Assembly (NCBI RefSeq): GCF_003605405.2
Contig: NZ_QYTW02000002.1
Location: forward strand, 274,555-338,554
Source: Siminovitchia terrae
GTDB lineage: Bacteria > Bacillota > Bacilli > Bacillales > Bacillaceae_C
DNA: 64,000 bases
Direction: 5' to 3'
The notes under the pieces were generated by a model, which was not told where the DNA came from, did no database searches, and saw nothing but the letters and a program-made list of their open reading frames with translations. The position numbers and the translations under genes were made by a program. Below, one piece after another: positions 27,157 through 35,916 of the stretch. Each line of letters opens with the position of its first letter. Position 1 is the stretch's first letter.

Positions 27157-27187
27157 AGTATAAAAGGTGACGTGGGTAGAGTATCAA
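27157..27187 (-). promoter_or_regulatory. MerR-type promoter with 19-bp spacer
   Basis: On the minus strand TTGATA (27187-27182), 19 bp, then TATACT (27162-27157). The overlong spacer is the signature of promoters twisted by MerR activators. It lies 32 bp ahead of the DUF4870-merR operon. Confidence 0.6.
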
Positions 27188-27304
27188 GGAAATATAATTT
27201 TGTTATTCTACATGAAAATCCGCTTCATGATTTTATTAACACAAATTTGGTATTATGGATTTTCCACACGATAATCCGAATACCCTCCAAAAGGAGGGCA
27301 GTTG

Positions 27305-28505
27305 ATGACAGAAGTCGTCATTGTGGACGCGATCCGGACTCCGATTGGAAGATATAAGGGGGCACTAAAGAGTGTCCGCCCTGACGATCTGGGGGTCATC
27401 GTCATCAAAGCCCTGGTGGACCGTAACCCCGGTCTGCCCTTGGAGGCAATCGGGGATGTCATATTCGGCAATGCCAACGGGGCTGGAGAGGATAACCGCA
27501 ATGTGGCACGGATGTCTGCGTTGCTTGCAGGTTTACCGGAAACAGTAAGTGGAACGACCGTCAATCGGCTGTGCGGCTCCGGTCTGGATGCTGTCAGTAT
27601 GGGAGCCCGTACGATTCTTGCGGGGGAAGCGGATATTATTATTGCTTGCGGCACAGAAAGTATGACAAGGGCGCCGTTTGTGATGAAAAAGCCGGATTTG
27701 GAATTCCCGCGGGGGAATATGGAGTTGTTCGATACGACGATCGGCTGGCGGTTCGTTAACCCAAAGATGGAAAAGATGTACGGGACGGACTCCATGCCTC
27801 AGACTGCCGAGAACGTGGCCCAGCGATTTGGCATTTCGCGGGAAGAGCAGGACGTTCGCCTATCTCAGCCAACAGAGGGCGAAAGCAGCCGTCGAATCCG
27901 GCCGTTTTGAAGATGAAATCGTGCCAGTAACCTTCAAAGATAGAAAGGACCAGGAAATAGTGGTAAGCAAGGATGAGCACCCGCGTCCAGAGACCACTCT
28001 GGAAAAGCTGGGCAATCTTAAGCCTCTATTTGCAAATGGAACGGTTACGGCTGGGAATGCTTCTGGAGTGAATGACGGAGCTGCCGCCCTGTTATTGATG
28101 AGCGCGAAACAGGCAAAAGAGCTGGGACTTACACCTCTTGCCAGATTCGTTGGATCTGCAACCGCTGGAGTGGAACCTTCCGTAATGGGGTTAGGCCCAA
28201 TCAACTCCACGAACAAACTATTGAATAGACTGGGATGGACAGCCAATGATATTGATCTGATTGAATTGAATGAAGCTTTTGCCTCCCAATCTTTGGAGTG
28301 CATGAAACAACTCTGCCTTGAGAAAGAGAAGGTTAATGTAAACGGGGGAGCTATTGCACTGGGCCACCCCCTTGGAGCCAGCGGGGCAAGAATACTGACC
28401 ACTCTTCTTTATGAGATGAGGAGGCGTAATGCCAGGCATGGGCTGGTAACAATGTGTATTGGTGTCGGTCAAGGAATATCTGTTGCTGTTGAAAACGCCT
28501 ATTAA
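27305..28505 (+). pseudogene. pcaF: 3-oxoadipyl-CoA thiolase, frameshifted
   Basis: Two frames together give a full acetyl-CoA acyltransferase of about 400 residues. The first (27305 to about 27855) starts MTEVVIVDAIRTPIGRYKG and has the nucleophile Cys in NRLCGSGLDAV and the PcaF-like GAGEDNRNVARMSALLAG. It passes out of frame after GISREEQD. The second continues [20 protein letters not shown], with the catalytic His in [17 protein letters not shown] and the second Cys in TMCIGVGQG. The join needs a 2-nt loss or 1-nt gain near 27850-27858 (expected GAC-CGT-TTC-GCC, seen GACGTTCGCC). ATG 27305 has AAGGAGG 7 nt upstream. Either a true lesion or a sequencing error. Confidence 0.85.
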
Positions 28506-28538
28506 AAGAAGAAACATAATCTTAAATAAACGTCCCAA

Positions 28539-28565
28539 AAAACCTCCCCTTCGGGAGGTTTTAAT
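28539..28565 (+). terminator. Terminator after pcaF
   Basis: AACCTCCCC-TTCG-GGGAGGTT (UUCG-type tetraloop) followed by TTTAATA; A-rich on the left, so it may work both ways. Confidence 0.9.
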
Positions 28566-28724
28566 ACTGTCAGCTATTGCTGCTCAAACACATTTAATGA
28601 AGAAGCGAAATTTCTGTTAATAGAAATCTTCATTATGCTACCATATTCCACTTTAAGCATGTTTGATTAGTGTTACATAAAATTCCCCTTCTATAAAAGT
28701 TGAACGAAAGATTTGCGGTTTATT

Positions 28725-29150
28725 CTGGACAGTATTTTCGTATTCTGGATAGTATTCTGCGAACTTCAGCAGTATTTTCGTATTCTGGACAGTATCCTGC
28801 GAATTTCGGACAGTATTTTCGTATTCTGGACAGTATCCTGCGAATTTCAGCAGTATTTTCGTATTCTGGATAGTATTCTGCGAACTTCAGCAGTATTTTC
28901 GTATTCTGGATAGTATTCTGCGAACTTCAGCAGTATTTTCGTGTTCTGGACAGTATCCTGCGAACTTCAGCAGTATTTTCGTATTCTGGACAGTATCCTG
29001 CGAACTTCAGACAGTATTTTCGTATTCTAGATAGTATTCTGCGAACTTCAGACAGTATTTTCGTATTCTGGGCAGTATCCTGCGAATTTCGGACAGTATT
29101 TTCATATACCGGACAGTATTGCCGAATTTCGGACTGTACTTTCATATTCT
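28725..29150. repeat. Tandem ~40-bp repeat array
   Basis: About eleven imperfect copies of a 40-41 bp unit of the form CAGTATTTTCGTATTCTGGA then (c/t)AGTAT(c/t)CTGCGAA(t/c)TTC(a/g)G. Copies differ in a few positions and some carry an extra GA before CAG. Units decay at both ends. The accidental frames across it have no protein-like character. It sits between the broken pcaF and the SDR gene. Confidence 0.93.
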
Positions 29151-29159
29151 ATATAGTTT

Positions 29160-29717
29160 GAACGAAAAATCTTTGATTGATTACGGAACTGAATCTAAGC
29201 TTTTGTAACAGTTACATGAGAAATTTTAATTCAACTAAATGCCCGGTAGTCCTTTTCAGAGTGACATCCTGCGAGAATAACAGGGTGCCAATCGTCAGCT
29301 AGGTCATAAAATCATTAATAAAGGCCATTGGGAGCAGGAATCTCGATAGTCTCTCCTAATATTAAAAGGGAAGAAGGGTGCTTTATGAATCTTCCTAACT
29401 CTGATCATCCCCCTTGTAAAAGACCATTGTCCTTTTTTAGCTTCTGCCTTATATGGTACTAATCGTACTGAACTTTGCGGAATATTCAAACCTAATGTGA
29501 TGTGGTTTGAGTTTTTTAAATATTCTACTATTGCTATAGAGGTTACTTCTAGATCCGACCTGCATGAATAAGATCAGTTTATGAAAACGCGCTCAATAAA
29601 TCTGGTATACCAAAGTCCAGATAATTAAACATGTGGTGTCGTTATTATTTTGAGTTTTATTCCGTCATTTTGGAGGAATATGAAAAGCTTTCAACTTTTG
29701 GGGAAGAGAGGAATTGG
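29160..29717. other. Gene-free stretch
   Basis: About 550 bp between the repeat array and the SDR gene. No supported gene; short frames (for example on the minus strand at 29304-29489) have no recognisable motif and no ribosome site. No clear promoter was picked out. Confidence 0.5.
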
Positions 29718-30476
29718 ATGATGACAATGAACGAGCAAAGAGTCGCAATAGTTACCGGAGCAAATAAAGGTCTCGGGTTAGCTATCGCCGAAAATTTTGT
29801 CAACGAAGGAAAAAAAACAGTTTTTGTAATCAGAAACAAGGAGAATCTCGAACAAACAAAACAGCTGTTTCAAAAGGAAGTAATGCAAAACCAAGTGATG
29901 TTCATTCAATTGGATGTATCTGATATGGACGGGATTAAAAAAGCTGTTAACCAAGTTTTCAATGAGTGGGGCAGAATCGATATTTTAGTCAATAATGCAG
30001 GAATCCGCTTTGAAACGCCAATAGAAGAAATCAATGAGGAAGAATGGGATCACGTTCTTTCTGTAAATTTAAAAGGCACATTCTTTTTTTCACAAGCTGT
30101 GATTCCTGCAATGAAAAAAGGAAAGTGGGGACGAATCATCAATATGTCCTCGTTTGGAGGACAGGCAGGTCCATTAACTTCAGGTGCCCATTATTCTGCT
30201 TCTAAGGCAGGACAAATCGCGTTGAGCAAAACCTTTGCCCGATCGCTGGCGGCTTATGGAATTACGGTTAATGCTGTTGCTCCGGCTTCTGTTCGTACAC
30301 CGGAGATGGATAAAATGGATCCGGATAAATTGGCTCAAATGATAGAGACCATTCCACTTAGGCGTGTAGGAGAACCGCAAGAGGTGGCAGACTTAGTATC
30401 CTATTTAGCCTCTGATTCAGGCGGATTCACAACTGGAGCGACGTTCGATATGAATGGCGGCCGGCTTATGAGATAA
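29718..30476 (+). CDS. Short-chain dehydrogenase/reductase (FabG/IacE-like)
   Basis: A 252-residue classical SDR. NAD(P) site TGANKGLGLA, NNAGIRFETPIEE, catalytic Ser in INMSSFGG and Y-x3-K in YSASKAGQIALSK, followed by VNAVAPASVRTPEMDKM and the C-terminal FTTGATFDMNGG. ATG 29718 (MMTMNEQRVAIVTGANKG) has AGAGGAA about 7 nt upstream; the 29 codons before it are not family-like. In iac loci the SDR IacE oxidises the 2-hydroxy-indoleacetate formed by IacA; the next gene here is an IacA-like oxygenase, which fits that pairing (inference). Confidence 0.85.
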   Translation: MMTMNEQRVAIVTGANKGLGLAIAENFVNEGKKTVFVIRNKENLEQTKQLFQKEVMQNQVMFIQLDVSDMDGIKKAVNQVFNEWGRIDILVNNAGIRFETPIEEINEEEWDHVLSVNLKGTFFFSQAVIPAMKKGKWGRIINMSSFGGQAGPLTSGAHYSASKAGQIALSKTFARSLAAYGITVNAVAPASVRTPEMDKMDPDKLAQMIETIPLRRVGEPQEVADLVSYLASDSGGFTTGATFDMNGGRLMR

Positions 30477-30544
30477 AGTATTTTATCGACTTTTTTCTAT
30501 TAAAGTAATCAGACGGAAGATATAAAAAATAGGGAGGAAAGATA

Positions 30545-31672
30545 ATGACTGTTGAAATGCAAAGTCAGAGCCTGCTTAATCGTGTGCTGGCTGAAATCCG
30601 CACCCGACGGGATGAATTTGAAGCGAAACGGCACGTGCCGCGGGACATGGTGGAACAACTAAAACAACTGGGTGTCTACCGCGCCCACACGCCTCGTTGC
30701 TTTGGCGGGGATGCCCTCTCGCCCTCGGAGTTTCTCAAGCTGATCGAGTCCATCTCAGAGGCTGACGGCTCCACCGGATGGGTAGCAAGCTTCGGCTCTG
30801 CGGCGCTCTATCTAGCGGCTCTACCTCGCGAAACTCTCGCCCAAGTTTACGTAAATGGGCCAGACGTGGCCTTCGCGGGCGGCCTGTTTCCGGTTCAGCC
30901 CGCAGAGAAGATCAAGGGCGGCTGGCGCGTGAACGGTCTCTGGAAGTTTGCAAGTGGATGTATGGGGGCTGACATTCTCGGCGTCGGTATTGGAGCAGGC
31001 GAAGGCGGTAAACCGCTTACTGCTGTACTTAGACCAGAGGATGTGGACATCGTTGAGAACTGGGAAGTAATCGGGATGCGCGGAACAGGTAGCCATGACC
31101 TGCGGGTGAAAGACGCCTTCGTCTCCGACGAATGGACCTTTGTCCGCGGCGGTGTGCCTTCTATTGAAGAGCCGATCTACCAGTATCCATCCATCGCTTA
31201 TGCAGCACAGGTACTGGCGGTAGTCAATCTTGGCATAGCCCGTGCTGCGCTTGATGAAGTTTCTCAGATGGCTGGTGGCCGTTCTAGCATCACTGGGGCA
31301 CCGAAGATGGCCGAACGCGCTTATGTGCGAATCTCCTTGGCAAAGGCAGAAGCATCACTAAGGTCGGCACGCTCCTTCTTCTACGAGGCTACTGATTCCG
31401 CGTGGGAATCGATTCTAAAGGGTGATGGTGTATCCGATGACCAAACAAGCATCCTTCGTCTAGCCGCCACTCAAGCTGCCCGTGAAGGTGCGCGTGCCGT
31501 GCAGTCAGCCTACCTGCTTGCCGGCACTGCGGCAATCTACGACGGGCACCCACTGCAACGCCATCTGCGCGACGCAATGGTCGTGACTCAGCACGCATTT
31601 CTCAATGAAAGCATGTATGATGGAGCAGGATCGGTGTTCCTGGGCGTGTCACCGATGCGCGGCTACATCTGA
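30545..31672 (+). CDS. Acyl-CoA-dehydrogenase-fold flavin monooxygenase (HsaA/IacA-like)
   Basis: A 375-residue member of the two-component flavin monooxygenase branch of the acyl-CoA dehydrogenase fold. Family-like segments: VPRDMVEQLKQLGVYRAHTP near the start, ISEADGSTGWVASFGSAALY, GGWRVNGLWKFASGCMGADI, GMRGTGSHDLRVKDAFV and the C-terminal ALLAGT-like AYLLAGTAAIYDGHPLQRHL with RDAMVVTQHA. Such enzymes use reduced FMN/FAD from a separate reductase, here probably the one at 4481. The DNA is markedly GC-richer and uses different codons from its neighbours, suggesting recent transfer. The indole-3-acetate hydroxylase IacA belongs to this branch; exact substrate is inference. Confidence 0.8.
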   Translation: MTVEMQSQSLLNRVLAEIRTRRDEFEAKRHVPRDMVEQLKQLGVYRAHTPRCFGGDALSPSEFLKLIESISEADGSTGWVASFGSAALYLAALPRETLAQVYVNGPDVAFAGGLFPVQPAEKIKGGWRVNGLWKFASGCMGADILGVGIGAGEGGKPLTAVLRPEDVDIVENWEVIGMRGTGSHDLRVKDAFVSDEWTFVRGGVPSIEEPIYQYPSIAYAAQVLAVVNLGIARAALDEVSQMAGGRSSITGAPKMAERAYVRISLAKAEASLRSARSFFYEATDSAWESILKGDGVSDDQTSILRLAATQAAREGARAVQSAYLLAGTAAIYDGHPLQRHLRDAMVVTQHAFLNESMYDGAGSVFLGVSPMRGYI

Positions 31673-32074
31673 GTCTGCCATGCTTACACGAACAAACTTG
31701 ATGATTAGTTTTTATAAAATAACTTTTTAAAAAGAAAGTCTCGAACATGGTACTCATCCAAATAGGTTGTTGAAGGTTAGACCGTGTTCAGGCAAATGTA
31801 GAGAGAGATTCAAAAACTATATTTGAATAGGAGTAGGCTTCTGCCGGATAGGGGAAAGTACTTGAATGTTGCTGTCTGTGAAGGCGTAACAACACAGCAT
31901 TTGAAAGGGAATCTAGAAGATTGTTACGTAAGATACTGAGAATGAATGTGACTAACTAAACGATTATAAAATCTTAAAGACGCTTTGCTTCCTTCGTTAA
32001 GGAAGTCAGGCGTCTTTCTCGATTTCGATTATCCATATTATGATAGAATAGGTAACGGTTAAGGCTCAATATAT
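31673..32074. other. Intergenic region after the oxygenase
   Basis: About 400 bp with no supported gene. A short in-frame stretch around 31861-31940 reads YLNVAVCEGVTTQHLKGN and may be a decayed gene end. A strong two-way terminator is at 31976-32017. Confidence 0.5.
31976..32017. terminator. Bidirectional terminator
   Basis: AAAGACGC...CTTCCTT-cgtt-AAGGAAG...GCGTCTTT, with a T-run on the + side and A-rich sequence on the left. It closes the catabolic region. Confidence 0.88.
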
Positions 32075-33214
32075 ATGGAAAGTTGGATTTTTGTGAGAAA
32101 TAATAACGCCTATTTTTATAAATTTCTAGAACCGATATCAAAGGAATTGGCCTACTTGGCAAGAGAACTCGAGAATAGCATATATTCCAGTCCAAGAACA
32201 ATGCTGACACACGCTCGGACATTTGCAGAAGCGATCCTCCAACAGGCTATGCGAGTAGAAGAAATAAACGATACTCCTTTGATGACATTGAAAGAAAGAA
32301 TCGACTTGCTCAGCGACAAAGGCTACTTGACCAAGGAAATAATCGATGCGCTGCATTTTATTAGAATGAGTGGAAATAAAGCAGCACACGATACTCGTAA
32401 ATTCAGATATTCAGAGGCTTTACTGTCATGGGAAGCCCTTTATACCATTGTCCAATGGTATGTTGAAGTGTATGGCCCGATTGAGTTAAACATACCGGAG
32501 TATCAAGACCCTGTGCCCAATTCAGGAAATGGTTTTGAAATAGCTGAACTGGAAGCCAGGCTTAAAAATATGGAGAAACTGATCAAAGCGTCGCTTAATC
32601 AACAACAAGAAGGAACGGCCAAAGAGGAAGCAGCAGCAACAGTAACGGTAGAGGAAGCACCGCAGGAAGCTGAGCTCCCAGGGTTCACCTCTATCAGGAC
32701 AATTACATATAAGGAAAAATCTCTCGAAGTCCCTTATTTTTTACGAGATGCATTTCTTCTCCCACAGAGATTTGAAAAATCGGAGAGGTTCTTGGTCAAA
32801 CTGGGAGCGGAACAACAAGCGAGAATCATGAGCGAATTGCCCAGAGATCTGGAAGATCTGCACAAGCACGTCAAGCGCTATAACGAGAAAAATGATGAAA
32901 ACTTATTTGAAGAACTAATAATTTACATAAAAGAAGAAACAGAAAGAAGAAAAACAATGCTGAATCGTCCGGGTGAACTCTTCTTATTTTATAAAGAGGA
33001 TTATGTCATTGTCACGGAAGAATTATCAAAAGTGCCGCTTACTACTGATGAATTTACTGGAAGCCCAAGTCTCTTTAGACAATTAAATCAGGATCAAATT
33101 GAAACAGTGGGCCAATTGCCGAGGGAGCTTGTTATTCTAGCAAAGTATGAGAATGTTGGGGTTGGAACTGTGGAGAAGTTGTTTGAGCAGTTGAAGGAGA
33201 GGCAGGGGGATTAG
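32075..33214 (+). CDS. DUF4145 domain protein
   Basis: A 379-residue protein. The N-terminal 120 residues (LAYLARELENSIYSSPRTML, then ILQQAMR, LLSDKGYLTKEIIDALHFIR, GNKAAHD) match the DUF4145 helical domain found in restriction-like and nucleic-acid-related proteins. A low-complexity Glu/Ala linker (about residues 180-205) follows, then a mixed region and a C-terminal helix-hairpin-helix-like end (LPRELVILAKYENVGVGTVE) reminiscent of RNA-polymerase alpha C-terminal domains. No enzyme motif is seen; function unknown. The start codon is ATG 32075 without an obvious strong ribosome site, so it could begin at the GTG a few codons later. Confidence 0.65.
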   Translation: MESWIFVRNNNAYFYKFLEPISKELAYLARELENSIYSSPRTMLTHARTFAEAILQQAMRVEEINDTPLMTLKERIDLLSDKGYLTKEIIDALHFIRMSGNKAAHDTRKFRYSEALLSWEALYTIVQWYVEVYGPIELNIPEYQDPVPNSGNGFEIAELEARLKNMEKLIKASLNQQQEGTAKEEAAATVTVEEAPQEAELPGFTSIRTITYKEKSLEVPYFLRDAFLLPQRFEKSERFLVKLGAEQQARIMSELPRDLEDLHKHVKRYNEKNDENLFEELIIYIKEETERRKTMLNRPGELFLFYKEDYVIVTEELSKVPLTTDEFTGSPSLFRQLNQDQIETVGQLPRELVILAKYENVGVGTVEKLFEQLKERQGD

Positions 33215-33240
33215 ATTTTATATGAGAATTAGCGTATGGC

Positions 33241-33275
33241 ACCATGAACCGTATCATAAGTAAATGAGGTTTTTT
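33241..33275 (+). repeat. 50-bp palindromic repeat, copy 1 (partial)
   Basis: ACCATGAACCGTATCATAAG then TAAATGAGGTTTTTT; the left arm is degenerate. It lies 26 bp after the DUF4145 gene on the same strand. Better copies are at 36713, 38933, 53433 and 55092. Confidence 0.8.
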
Positions 33276-33460
33276 ATTTAATCGGTCTCTTTCCTATCAA
33301 AAAATCATGGATGAAGGCCAATTTAATCGATTCCAAAGCCAGGTCGTCCGCCAAAGCTGAATGAAGGACATTTCCCTGGTTTCTAATTGAGCTATTTATT
33401 TCGGATTGGGATTATCATGTACAAATTTATTGAATTTTTTATTCAACAACAGGGCCAGAT
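33258..33460. repeat. Duplicated segment shared with 49073-49220
   Basis: Both places carry TTTATTTAATCGG(t/c)C, ATCAAAAAATCATGGAT, GGTTTCTAATTGAGCTA and TTATCATGTACAAATTTATT followed by GAATTT(t/c)TTATTCAAC in the same order; the 49-kb copy lacks about 50 bp in the middle. Both begin at a 50-bp palindrome copy. Confidence 0.85.
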
Positions 33461-33697
33461 TGTTGAACAAAACCTTTAAAGAAAATAGATATCTATCTAA
33501 GCTTAGAGGAGATTGTGAGGGTCTGTACTTAAACAAACGGGCAGGTTAGTGGACAAAGGAATTAACTTATTATCTATATCATATAAGTATGATAATGCGA
33601 AATAGTTATTGATTAAAAAAATGAAATTATTTTCCTATATTGGTAAAATATACATTGCTATTATCTCAGTGTCTTCTAGTGGGAAAGGGGTTTATAG

Positions 33698-34858
33698 GTG
33701 AAAAAAGAGAGTGATCGTTTATATTTCATCGATAATATAAAAATAGCTTTAATTATGCTTGTAGTAGCTCACCATGCTGGACAAGCCTATGGACCAGGTG
33801 GTTGGTGGTATTTTTTGGATGATGAATCTATCAACTGGTTGGGCAGATTTTTCGCTGTAAATGCAGCATTTTTTATGAGTATGTTTTTCCTATTATCAGC
33901 CTATTTTCTCCCTCAATCAATCATGAGAAAAGGGCCGAAACGTTTTTTAAAAGAACGGTTTATTAGAATTGGTATTCCATTACTACTGGGATTTCTCGTA
34001 ATTATTCCTATTCTTATGTATTTATATTACATTAATTTCAGAGATTATGAACCCATCTCATTTTTTTCTTACTATATTAATATTTTTTTTGGACTTGGTA
34101 ATGAACCCACGAATTGGTCTGGGCCATCATGGCCTGATATGCAATTTGGACATTTATGGTTTTTAGAGCATTTACTTGTGTATGCGGTTGTGTTTTCAGT
34201 CTGGACCTACTTTACATCTAAGAAATTCACACAAAAATCGGATGGAAACATTAAGGTTTATCAGATTCTGTCTCTGTGGTTGGTCGTTAGTTTAGTGACT
34301 TTCATTACAAGGATATGGTTTCCTATTGATCATTGGACAGCTTTCTTAGGATTTATTCAAACAGAATTTGCACATGTACCACAGTATGTGAGCTTCTTTT
34401 GTTTAGGCATTATGGCTTATCATCGCAAATGGTTTTTAACTTTGAGTGCGAGAGCAGGATACATCTGGCTTGTTATTGGAATATTAATAGTAACTATTTT
34501 GTATTTTGGAGGGAATACAATATATCCTTTTCTTTTAAAGGGTGGACAAAACTTCGGTTCGTTGTCTCGATCATTTATCGAGACGTTATTGTGTATTTCG
34601 CTTGTAATCGGTCTTCTAATTTTATTTAGAGAAAAAATTAACGGCACTAATCGTTTGTCAAAGATGTTATCAAACAATGTATTTGTTGTTTATTTCATCC
34701 ATGTCCCAGTAGTTGTCTTCCTTCAATATACATTGAATGACCTACCAATACCAGTCTGGACTAAATTTCTTATAACGGCATTTTTAGGAATCATTCTAAG
34801 TTTTTTGCTAAGTCATTTTGTATGGCGAAAGATTCCATACCTCAAAAAATTGATGTAA
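33698..34858 (+). CDS. Acyltransferase family 3 membrane protein
   Basis: A 386-residue polytopic protein of the OatA/NodX-type acyltransferase group: RLYFIDNIKIALIMLVVAHH with the catalytic-region His, about ten hydrophobic segments, RFIRIGIPLLLGFLVIIPIL, and FGHLWFLEHLLVY, typical of the family. It probably moves an acetyl or other acyl group to a surface or exported molecule; the acceptor is unknown. GTG 33698 has AAAGGGG about 8 nt upstream. It stands alone, followed by a terminator. Confidence 0.8.
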   Translation: MKKESDRLYFIDNIKIALIMLVVAHHAGQAYGPGGWWYFLDDESINWLGRFFAVNAAFFMSMFFLLSAYFLPQSIMRKGPKRFLKERFIRIGIPLLLGFLVIIPILMYLYYINFRDYEPISFFSYYINIFFGLGNEPTNWSGPSWPDMQFGHLWFLEHLLVYAVVFSVWTYFTSKKFTQKSDGNIKVYQILSLWLVVSLVTFITRIWFPIDHWTAFLGFIQTEFAHVPQYVSFFCLGIMAYHRKWFLTLSARAGYIWLVIGILIVTILYFGGNTIYPFLLKGGQNFGSLSRSFIETLLCISLVIGLLILFREKINGTNRLSKMLSNNVFVVYFIHVPVVVFLQYTLNDLPIPVWTKFLITAFLGIILSFLLSHFVWRKIPYLKKLM

Positions 34859-34883
34859 AAGGAAATAATTTTTAGATAAGTGA

Positions 34884-34909
34884 AAAAGCCAGCATTAATG
34901 CTGGCTTTT
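34884..34909 (+). terminator. Terminator after acyltransferase
   Basis: AAAAGCCAGCAT-TA-ATGCTGGCTTTT, a perfect palindrome with T-run; probably works in both directions. Confidence 0.9.
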
Positions 34910-35155
34910 GTCTTAATAGGATAATGATATGTCATAAAAATAATGGTCCTTGTTCAACTAACGGGTGCTTTACTTCAATAAGGAGTAGGTTTTAAGGAAC
35001 AATAAAGTTATTTATAAACGTTAGTCATATTATTCCATTAAAGGGCGCTATCCTGGAACAAGGTAAGCGCCAATTTTTCACTTTAGGGACAGATAATTAA
35101 ATAAGATTTAAGTGATTTTATAGTAAAATGTAGGAGGTAATTAGGAGGGATACAT

Positions 35156-35620
35156 ATGAGTATTAGAAACTCAGCAAAAGCTATTATCATTAGTGGAGAT
35201 AAGGTTTTGTTAACAAAAAATCAAGATAATGAAGGGTATTTTTATCTTTTCCCTGGTGGTGGACAAGAACACGGCGAAACAATTGATAACGCATTACTAA
35301 GAGAGTGTATTGAAGAAGTTGGAAAAGAAGTAGAAATTGGAGAGCTGCTTTATATTCGTGAGTATATAGGAAAAAACCACGAGCATTCTTCATTCGATTT
35401 TAATGTTCACCAAGTTGAATATTATTTTGTTTGCAACCTAGTAAATGAAATGAATAATTATAAAACACCTACCCATCCAGATAGCCACCAAGTAGGGATG
35501 GAATGGATGCATATTAATGATTTATTCAAATATAGGATATATCCGAAAGAATTAAGAAAATATATAATAAAGCATTTTAATAATGAAAAGTCTCCAGTTT
35601 ATTTAGGGGATATAAATTGA
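35156..35620 (+). CDS. Nudix hydrolase
   Basis: A 154-residue cytosolic pyrophosphohydrolase. The Nudix box is GGGQEHGETIDNALLREC followed by IEEVGKEVE, matching G-x5-E-x7-R-E-U-x-E-E-x-G-U with all key acids. The N-terminal strand (AKAIIISGDKVLLTKNQD) and a histidine-rich loop (HEHSSFDFNVHQVEYYF) follow the usual fold. The substrate is not predictable. GGAGGG lies 9 nt upstream of ATG 35156. Confidence 0.9.
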   Translation: MSIRNSAKAIIISGDKVLLTKNQDNEGYFYLFPGGGQEHGETIDNALLRECIEEVGKEVEIGELLYIREYIGKNHEHSSFDFNVHQVEYYFVCNLVNEMNNYKTPTHPDSHQVGMEWMHINDLFKYRIYPKELRKYIIKHFNNEKSPVYLGDIN

Positions 35621-35916
35621 AATCTTGTACAACAAACGGACGCTTTTTCGGAATGGAATAGCGCTCTTTTTATGTATCGGGCCAGATAACATTATTAAAA
35701 TGAATCAGGAAGATTGTGAAGAAATGTACTTAAGCTCCCTCGGTTAGATACGATTATCTCTCGAATACTCACTCATTCGCAGGATTTCAGATCACTTGAA
35801 AGAAAATAACCATAGCAGTCTGACTAATTTTAGTTAGGCTGTTTTCAATTATTATAGGTTTATAAGTGAGGAGTATAGAGAAGTAAATATACTACTTTTC
35901 ATTAGGAGGAAAAAGG

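Larger units (their letters stand above)
33215..33697. other. Intergenic region with repeat remnants
   Basis: About 480 bp. It holds a palindromic repeat copy, a longer duplicated segment, and a minus-strand open stretch reading LADDLALESIKLAFIHDFLI then GKRPIK and stop (about 33390 to 33279), which looks like the 3' end of a lost gene. A TATAAT-like sequence is not obvious ahead of the acyltransferase. Confidence 0.5.

Noticed and set aside
27253-28402. Two 180-residue minus-strand frames over the thiolase
   Set aside because: Shadows of pcaF, whose catalytic Cys and His motifs are plain on the plus strand.
28713-29145. Open frames across the 40-bp array (66 and 72 residues on the two strands)
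   Set aside because: They are by-products of the repeat period; composition is repetitive and there is no ribosome site or family.
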